DNA of 64,000 nucleotides from Liolophura sinensis. Lineage: Eukaryota; Mollusca; Polyplacophora; Chitonida; Chitonidae. The stretch lies in assembly GCF_032854445.1 (NCBI RefSeq), contig NC_088300.1, positions 44,137,682 through 44,201,681 of the forward strand, written 5' to 3'. Positions 57,075 through 64,000 of the stretch are shown piece after piece. Made by a program: the position numbers and the translations under genes. The notes below the pieces were generated by a model, which was not told the origin of the DNA, made no database searches, and saw only the letters and a list, made by a program, of their open reading frames with translations. Within the stretch, counting starts at the first letter, position 1, and each line of letters begins with the position of its first letter.

Positions 57075-57197
57075 GCATAATGTAAAACCAGAACAGCGAC
57101 GAGAGTGCATGTGATAGTGGGCAAATGGTCACAATAACCACTGAAATACGACCTCTTGTCAGTTTACCTCAGTTTAGGTTTTGTTTTAACTCTTCAC
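57075..57197. repeat. Third copy of the 43.5-kb dispersed repeat
   Basis: GTAAAACCAGAACAGCGACG, GGGCAAATGGTCACAA, CTCTTGTCAGTTTACCTCAG and TTTTAACTCTTCAC align in order with the copies at 43497 and 43861. Confidence 0.6.
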
Positions 57198-57693
57198 AAT
57201 AGGGAGATGGCCCTGGCTCTGCACTTCTTCCATATAAGGATATGTACCATGTGAGTTAAAAAGTAGCCAATGGCTGGGCTTGTTGTATAGACGTCCTCGG
57301 CTGTCATCTGCAGCAAAAAGATCCCGACCGACAGCACTTGTTGCTGCAGTTGTAAGCAACCGTAGGCAAGGTGAACAGAAATAGTAATTTATCACTCAGC
57401 TCAGTTAACTACAGATGGGCATCCAATCACATTTTGAGAGAAGTAAGAAGCGCTCAAAAAAATCGTATACCAACTTCTTTCAACGCGTAAGTATTTTCAG
57501 AATGTGTTGTGTGTTTCAGTTTCTACTTCAACTGTTGTTGTTGCTCTCTAGTTTTCCTGTCATTTAAAACAAAATTCGTTTAGCAGTTTTTTGTTTGTTT
57601 TACAATTGGACTTGAGCATTTCTAAATCTATAGGACTAAGATACATACACAGCAAAGTTACTGCGTCTGGGCACAGATTTTGCCTGGTTGGCT

Positions 57694-57772
57694 CTAGCTC
57701 CAAAAGACTCCAACTGCTCTCCAACGAGCGACAGCTCGTTGTAAAAGAGCAGTTGGAGTCTTTTGGGGCTAG
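57694..57772. repeat. Perfect 27-bp-arm hairpin (79 nt)
   Basis: Arm 57694-57720 (CTAGCTCCAAAAGACTCCAA...) pairs with 57746-57772, with one G-U. The loop contains a second 8-bp stem (CAACGAGC/GCTCGTTG). The 12-mer GGTTGGCTCTAG occurs directly on both sides (57686-57697 and 57772-57783), overlapping the arms. Size suits a microRNA-like precursor, but near-perfect pairing and flanking direct repeats fit a tiny foldback element better. Confidence 0.8.
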
Positions 57773-58267
57773 GTTGGCTCTAGTCCTACAGTGCCTATAC
57801 AATCCTTTATGGTACCCAAATCTGGTCATAGACAAGACACTGGGCACCCATAACGGTGCTGGTTGTTACTCCGAAAAAATACCTGAACTTGCACGCCAAC
57901 TTCCATAATTCGCTCCCCCCCTCCCCCTCGAACTCGCAATCGCGCTAAATTTGGTGTCAATGCAGTCATGCACATACTTGCAGACGAGGTAAGTTTTACC
58001 TCTGCTCACCAAAAAGTCGCCTTTTATGGATGTTAGGGGATGGAAAGCGCTGCCAGATAGCCGATACATGTTTGATAGCTGAAGGGTCTGACTATAAAAT
58101 ACCCATCAAATATTAAAGTTGTAAATAAAGTATTTTATAGGCAGTGTCAAACTAGGTTGGCTCAAACACAGATGTCTACCTGTGTTGATTAAACTAAGAA
58201 AAGTTGTTTTGCGAAAAGAAAAATGACTCCTAATCCAGATACAGTACAACAAAAAAGTGACCACCAT

Positions 58268-58425
58268 AAACGCGTGTGGTATGGGTACCACACGGCTATT
58301 ACACGCGTGTGGAATGCATTACGTCAGGCAGACAGGCACTGCCTTGCAGGCTTTGCCTGCTTGAACAACACGGCTACGATATGCGTGTGGAGAAAACCAC
58401 ATGGATACCACACGCGTGTGGTTAT
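58268..58425. repeat. Cluster of CACGCGTG palindromes
   Basis: ACGCGTGTGG-type words occur at about 58270, 58300 and 58410, two of them as the longer palindrome CACACGCGTGTG or its shortened form. ACGCGTGTGGTAT on the left matches the reverse complement near 58408-58421, so the block is an inverted repeat. It lies about 260 bp upstream of the BEN gene's start codon and could be promoter sequence or a small MITE. Confidence 0.55.
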
Positions 58426-58680
58426 CGTCGTTTTAAATGTCGTTATTACAAATAAAACTGTAATAAAAAATACCTATACGTGGTTTGTTTTGTTTTCTTT
58501 TCATGAGCAGTTTTTATTGCGATGTAAATCGTGTATTAAAAGTGGAAAACGTTTTTTTACGACACGCTATCTACTGTACGTTGCCATCGGTCGGTCAGCC
58601 GGCCGCGCACTTTTCAAATTTCTGCCGAACTTGACACATCCACTGAGAGAACTACACTGTACGTTTACCAAACATACAAG

Positions 58681-61600
58681 ATGTCAGAATCAGGTAAAGA
58701 TGTTGTCAGTGTTGTAAAAAGTGACGTAGTGTTTTTTTTCTGTATTTGCTAATACGTTGCAGGACCAATAAAAGTTTTTGTAAGCTCCGATCTAGTGTGC
58801 CGAAACTGCCGGTGTAAAAGTGTAAGCCAAGAGGCTTGCACAGCGTAATGCCTTCAATCAGTATTCAATTAATTTAGTGACACAGATATATTTAAAATCA
58901 AACTAATTCTTTGAATACGAACCAGCAATTGCCTACGAGCGTGTCTATTTACCTTGTGCCATATATGGTACATTTAATCCTGAAAGAAATACTGGAAATA
59001 AACCTTCACGGGTACCGCAGCTTCTCGCCGCCATTTACGTTCAAAATGAACTGCATCCGACTCGGTTCTCTTTTTTCAAAGCCGTTCAGATACAAACACA
59101 AATTACTCATTATGATAACAACTGCATGTATAATTCTGGACTCGTCACTCCGTCTTCCTTCGAGCAATAATTGAAAACAACTTACGGGCTTTCTGCACAA
59201 GCACATTTAGGCCCCGTCTTCTGTTCACTTGATCTTAAATTACGAATACAGCAGGGTGGGCAATCTCACATAACCTTATGCTGACATCCAACATGTACAA
59301 AATAACCTAACCTTTAAAGTAAAATGGTATAAATAAATATCGCAGCGCTGGTCTTCAAGTGGCCTACAGTACCTTTTTGTTTTTTTTTTAGCAGTTCACG
59401 GTCGAATGTAGGTTAAAAAGGGAGACAATTTTGTCTATCCTTTCAAAATAACCTGCTGAAGCAAACTGGTTGCATAAATCTTATTTATTTATTTATATGA
59501 CTGGTGTTTTACCCCATACTCAAGAATATTGTAAGCATAAAAGCAAGTTTGCCTATTGAGACAAGTTTCTATAAGCGTTGCCTTCGGAATAAAACTGCCA
59601 GTACATTTCTATATATTCATAAAAATTTTGCATTATATTACGATTTCAGTTGTGTATTTATTGATTATTAATACATGTATATGTACTATAAAACCCCTTT
59701 CTCACTGCTGTCACATCACAGGCTATATAAAAGTAAAGTAAAATGTTCTGAACTGGCAGTATACAACACAAAATTATTTCCAATGCAATGAGGAAATCAT
59801 CATCATAAAAAAAAAAACAATTTTTTTCATTTTTTTTTTTCACGGTAGCACCATGCACCGCCCGCCAGTTTTTGAAGCAGCTGGCAGCAGAGGAGAAGGA
59901 AAATGGTATGTTCATTATCGGCCTACTAAAATAGCATTCAGCATTTGTTTCAACCGTAGTTTTTTTTTTTTTTTTGGCCATGCTCAATAATGTGATTATA
60001 TAATTTGTATTATTGATGGTCTTAATATTTCTACAGCCATTTTAAAATTAATTTTCAATAGACTGCCATACATCTTAATAATTTTTTCTAAATCTATTTT
60101 CTCTATTTCAGAATACCTTATTCTATTCGACGAGGACGGCAAGACAACTAGAATGTCAAAACCAAAGTTTTCTGTGCCGTCCTCGGAGATCAAAATCTCC
60201 TCTGTCTGCCACCTGCTTCATGGCGGGCGAAAATATCTGGTGGAGATCCTCACAATTGGAGGTAAATATATCATTCTTATACATAAGTAAAATGTCATTC
60301 TCTTTATGTCAGATTATTACAATAAATTATTATTCTCCATATTTTATAAAAATAATAACCTGGGCCAAATCTTCTCTTTTCAATGTGTAGCACCAGAAGA
60401 ACTGGACATTATAGATCAGGCCTGGCCCCAAACCCACAGGGGCCAGGCCATTACAAAGTCCCTGGAGTCCCGACATGGGGCTCCAGGGGGATATATCTCC
60501 ATATGGCCAGAGGGCAAGGTATCAAAAGCTCTGTTCAAGATTTGTTTAAGTTGTTCTTTATAAACATCCTTGTTTCTTTCTGTTAGTAGACTCTTTGCTG
60601 CTGTTACTGGGTTACTTTATGTTTGGTTAGAACGTTTTTGAATAAAGTTATTCAGGTTGATTGATTTGTATTCACTTGTATGTTCTGAACCGAAGTATCG
60701 CCTTAACACTCTCATATCACGGATTAAAATATTGTTTACTACAAACGTTCACTAAATGTTCAATGCAGATTATATAAAATGAAGGTAATGCTATGCAATA
60801 CACATGATTATGAATTTCAGAAGTGTTATCTAGATGGTTAAATGTTATTACAATGCAATGCAAATAATAGCAAATAATACTTGTAGTAACCTTTAAATTT
60901 ATTTGGTTAAAATTTGCTTTTTTTTTTGCAGTTGATGGAAGAAATTGATTTTTCTGCCTTGGGGGAAGAGTGGGGGGATTTGGGGGATTTAGGTTTTGTT
61001 AATGTATCTGGTGAGGGGATTAGTGAGGACATTTTAGAAGGGGTTAGTGTAGCTGGGGGTGGTGGGGGGGTGCTAGAGGGGGGTAGTAATCAAGTGTTGG
61101 TGGGGGGTGGGAGTGAAGGTGTAGCGAGGGAATCTAGTGTAGGCAGTAGTGGGGAAAAAACAGGGAAGGGAGTAGTTCGGGGGAAGGGAAAGGGGAAAGG
61201 GAAAGGGAAAGGGAAAAGAAGGATGGCACATGAGGTGGAAAGTGGGAGTAAAGCAAAGGTAAGGTTCAGTTTTAAGTGCTTGTAAACAAAAAGGCTGTGG
61301 TAATATTATCTGGAAATGACCTTTGTATTATTCCCATATAACTTGTCTGTAAATGTGTATTGAAACATGTCATGGTAAATGTAATCTCACACTAATGATA
61401 TCAGTAAAAGCAGTCCTGCTGTATACAGAAATAGTCAACACCTGTATCAAGAATATCAAAGCATGCTGTTGTGAAATGCAAGTCCATTTTTATTAATTGC
61501 ATAAAGTATGTAACTAATTATGTCATAGTAATCATGTCATATTTTATTCTGTTTCAGATGGTTGTATTGAGGGATGGGGATTCGGGGAGGGGTGACCGGG

Positions 61601-62996
61601 TGGAGGGCCACAGAGTCCCCGACTTTGTGGACCTGACATCAAACAACGACCTGGTAAGAACTGTAGACATCTTACACATTTATACAATTTTAGGAAATAA
61701 ATCTGTACTTCTGTGATTGTAAAACGCACAGACTATTTCACATAGCACTAAGAATAGGCTTCCAGGTGATAAACTGAAATGTAATGAGTATGTATATTCA
61801 GGATGTTAATTACATAAATATTAGTGTAACATTATTGTCCATGATTAGGGCAATATTGGATTAGAATATATTTGCCATGCCCCCAAATGAGGTTGCTTCA
61901 CAAAAATAGTTTATCATGCGCCTAGTTATCATGTAGACCTTTCTGAAAACAAGGATCATTTTCAAACAACCAATCTTCATGCTAAATATTATACGCATTT
62001 ACACAAATAAATTGACGAGCATAATGAGAAAAACTCATCAAATATCTATAGCACTGAAACAAAAAGTTAATTAACATTACTTCTATTTTTTATTATTATT
62101 CAGAAATCAGCGATGTGTGCGTGTCTGTTTTTTATTACAGGAGATGTCAGCCATGTGTTTTTTGTGTGTGTGTCTGTGTTCATTACAGGAAATGTGATAA
62201 CATTTGTCTGCATGTAATAATCAAGCAGTACATCATACACACTCAGAGATGTCATAATATATGAGGTACTGCATGATTATCACACGAAGAGTCCACATTT
62301 TTGCCTGATTTATTCCTTTCTTTCTGTTAACAGGTTGATGCTTTCAAGACTGGCCAGGTCGTTGTTCGACATGAATCTGCTCCTCAACAGAGGGATTGCT
62401 GCCAGCACTGCCACGCGATCCCTCTGTTGCCGGACCAGATTCGAGAGATTGTTCGGCAGGAACTGGTTTCCTACACAGAAGAAAAACACCGGAGGTTTGA
62501 GGGCATGCTGAAGCAACAGCTGGCTGAAATACTGCCAGGGTTGCTGGAGAGACAGGGAGAAGGCAAAGTCCTTGCCTCCCCACCTGCCTCCTCCTCAGCT
62601 GCCACCCCACTGCCTTCCACCCCTCCAGAGATGCCATCTACTGTTGGGGTGGGTGTTGCTAAACAGCATTTAAGGCTTGGTGCGCACAAGGATGATTGCC
62701 ATTTTATGCATGACTTGTGCGTCATCCCGGATAGTGTGGTAGCAATGGTAGAGAAAAAATCTGCAGGAAATCCACAGATTTTTGCCTTGACCTTGACCAT
62801 GGCACTATTCCGGGGGGAGGAGCTGTCTGGTAGGGCTGTTGACGGCTTAAAGCAAGGGAAGGCAGCTTTGAGCCCTCGACGCCTGAATGCCATCAAACAA
62901 AAGGTGTTTGATGTGCACTCAGTGCCCCCGTCACAAAGACAGGAGAAGTTATTTTCCTCCATGAAATTGGTTTCCTATTGGTCAAGGTATTGCTGA
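58681..62996 (+). CDS. BEN domain-containing protein, seven exons, 477 aa
   Basis: The exons are 58681-58693, 59849-59905, 60112-60261, 60391-60518, 60932-61258, 61558-61653 and 62334-62996. All introns are GT-AG and phases agree (1, 1, 1, 0, 0, 0). Residues 1-85 (ARQFLKQLAAEEKENEYLIL, FDEDGKTT, HGGRKYLVEIL) form a conserved-looking N-terminal module. Exon 5 is acidic, then Gly/Ser-rich, and ends in a GKGKGKGKGKRR basic run that could be a nuclear signal. Exon 7 has a CC..C..H cluster, a charged helix (about 291-332), a Ser/Pro linker and the BEN domain (about 388-473; ALFRGEEL, LSPRRLNAIKQKVF). BEN domains bind DNA or chromatin factors, usually as repressors, in the nucleus. Exon 1 codes only MSES plus one base; it was chosen for phase and donor (CAG|GTAAAG) and is the least certain part. 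AATAAA at 63159 suits its 3' end. Confidence 0.82.
59480..59530 (-). mobile_element. SINE tail fragment (family A) in BEN intron 1
   Basis: A TTTA-type tail, then TGACTGGTGTTTTACCCCAT and ACTCAAGAATATT on the plus strand, the reversed 3' end of family A with a few substitutions. Confidence 0.65.
62334..62996 (+). CDS. BEN-domain exon (exon 7)
   Basis: It starts after an acceptor (TCTGTTAACAG) and reads VDAFKTGQVVVRHESAPQ, then RDCCQHCHAI, a helix rich in Glu and Gln, and a low-complexity SPPASSSAATPLPSTPP linker. The BEN fold follows: CVIPDSVVAMVEKK, PQIFALTLTMALFRGEEL, SGRAVDGLKQG, LSPRRLNAIKQKVF and LFSSMKLVSYWSRY. The TGA at 62994 follows directly. An alternative donor (TCAAG|GTATTG) just before the stop cannot be excluded. 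Confidence 0.9.
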   Translation, partial: VDAFKTGQVVVRHESAPQQRDCCQHCHAIPLLPDQIREIVRQELVSYTEEKHRRFEGMLKQQLAEILPGLLERQGEGKVLASPPASSSAATPLPSTPPEMPSTVGVGVAKQHLRLGAHKDDCHFMHDLCVIPDSVVAMVEKKSAGNPQIFALTLTMALFRGEELSGRAVDGLKQGKAALSPRRLNAIKQKVFDVHSVPPSQRQEKLFSSMKLVSYWSRYC

Positions 62997-63158
62997 AAAA
63001 ATGCTGTCTTGGCCAATTCTTGCCTTACAGTCTCTGTCCTCCGCACTGTCCAAAAAAAAAAAGGGGGGGGGTGGGGGGGTTAAATATTGTTTAATTTATT
63101 ATTATATAAGATTTGTATTTAACTGAAATTTTTATTTAAACAGTATTTATAATAGTGC

Positions 63159-63164
63159 AATAAA
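63159..63164 (+). terminator. Polyadenylation signal of the BEN gene
   Basis: AATAAA lies 163 bp after the stop codon, followed by AT-rich sequence. A second AATAAA near 63200 is an alternative. Confidence 0.55.
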
Positions 63165-64000
63165 ATATTTATAACTAATTGTAAAATATTTAAATATATA
63201 AATAAATTGTTCAACTTTTCATTTTGTTGTTTTGAATGAATTATAAATGTTACAAGATTGAGTGAACTTTACTGTGTTTCTTCACGTTATGGCCACATTT
63301 AAAAAAAGTACACTATGTAAAACATGGTCTTTTTGCTATATTCCCCCAATCAACATCTATATGCATGTAGTTCAACATCTATTTCTGTACTTTTTGGGGT
63401 TGAAATACAGTGTGTAGAAATCAACATGAACTGACCTAAGACGTGTACTTTTTTTAACTGTGGTTTTGTCTTTTAGTGTTTTCATATCAGTATCTTCAAA
63501 TTCCAATGAATGCATATCTTACTGCGGCTGTGCCCAACATCTGTGATTGCCAGTTAATTCCTACATCTTCTCCATTGCCTCCAGAGTGCTCTTAACAGTT
63601 TATGCTGGGATTTGGCAGTGTATCTTGTCCTGCCTTTCAAAGCGCTAAGCATGTTACAACTTGGTGAGCCTAGAAGGAAAGTCTAGTTCTGGATTGAACC
63701 AGTCCCTATTGCAGAGATGCATGAATCAGCAATGTAGAAATTAACAAGAAACTAAACTGTATTGGCAGATCTATTGCAGAACCATATAAAGCAGGGTCAT
63801 TGATACATTTTTACATGGTCCCTTGTGACAGTTTACACTCTATGAAGTGTCTAGCGGCTTTTTGATAGTCAGCTGATGACATGCATTAGAACATCCCTTC
63901 AGGCCAGGTTTCCTATCACCATAATGTATTACTTAGTGTAAAGAACGTTGACAGGTGGAACATAACAGCCCAGAAGTTATTGCAGTGAAGAAAATCCAAA
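63165..64000. other. Downstream flank of the BEN gene
   Basis: AT-rich sequence with no recognised exon or repeat. An A-run followed by a G-run at 63049-63079 lies just before it, inside the likely 3' UTR. Confidence 0.4.

Noticed and set aside
57560..57908. Overlapping frames on both strands near 57.7 kb
   Set aside because: They run through the perfect hairpin, which makes the two strands mirror each other.
59658..59987. 109-codon minus-strand frame with a Lys-rich start
   Set aside because: It covers poly-T/poly-A tracts and the antisense of BEN exon 2.

Overview
The window is eukaryotic, AT-rich animal DNA: split genes with GT-AG introns, a replication-type histone H1 gene, tRNA-derived SINEs, a CR1/Jockey-like LINE, foldback elements and many minisatellites. 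The SINE family whose 3' part reads ACGCCGTACTCAAGAATATT on the reverse strand is one I associate with molluscs and related lophotrochozoans, and PGRP plus orphan H1 genes fit a mollusc. The taxon is inference; no species is claimed.

Layout. Positions 1-33.6 kb look like a gene-poor intergenic domain. I see no convincing exon there, but several repeats: SINE copies, a 334/348-bp imperfect palindrome (5.79-6.62 kb), a 2-kb minisatellite of 66-68-bp units (15.33-17.37 kb), a 30-bp minisatellite (26.6-27.1 kb), a foldback (27.58-28.03 kb) and a 38-bp minisatellite split by a SINE (30.09-30.91 kb). Long repeat-free stretches such as 17.5-18.3, 24.96-25.4 and 28.9-29.5 kb could be cis-regulatory, but that is only a guess.

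33.7-34.4 kb holds a solitary, intronless histone H1 gene on the plus strand with an H1 box, TATA box and histone 3' stem-loop. From 53.9 down to 36.7 kb, on the minus strand, lies a split gene for a membrane-anchored peptidoglycan recognition protein (PGRP): a TM-anchor exon (53.7-53.9), two homologous alternatives for the N-terminal half of the PGRP domain (50.6-50.8, without the first zinc His; 38.2-38.4, with HHT but carrying a one-base frameshift), and a C-terminal exon (36.7-37.0). Its introns are full of mobile DNA: a decayed LINE (40.1-42.3), several minisatellites, and a 3.6-kb TA-flanked element (44,395-47,989) that cleanly interrupts a roughly 78-bp tandem array.

58.7-63.0 kb holds a complete plus-strand gene of seven exons in consistent phase. 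It encodes a predicted 477-aa BEN-domain protein and is divergent from the PGRP gene. Between them are a long (TA)n tract, a perfect 79-nt hairpin and a cluster of CACGCGTG palindromes.

No operon-like cooperation is visible. H1 is chromatin housekeeping, PGRP is innate immunity, and the BEN protein is probably a DNA- or chromatin-associated regulator. The most interesting biology is the duplicated PGRP half-domain exon, where both copies carry a defect.
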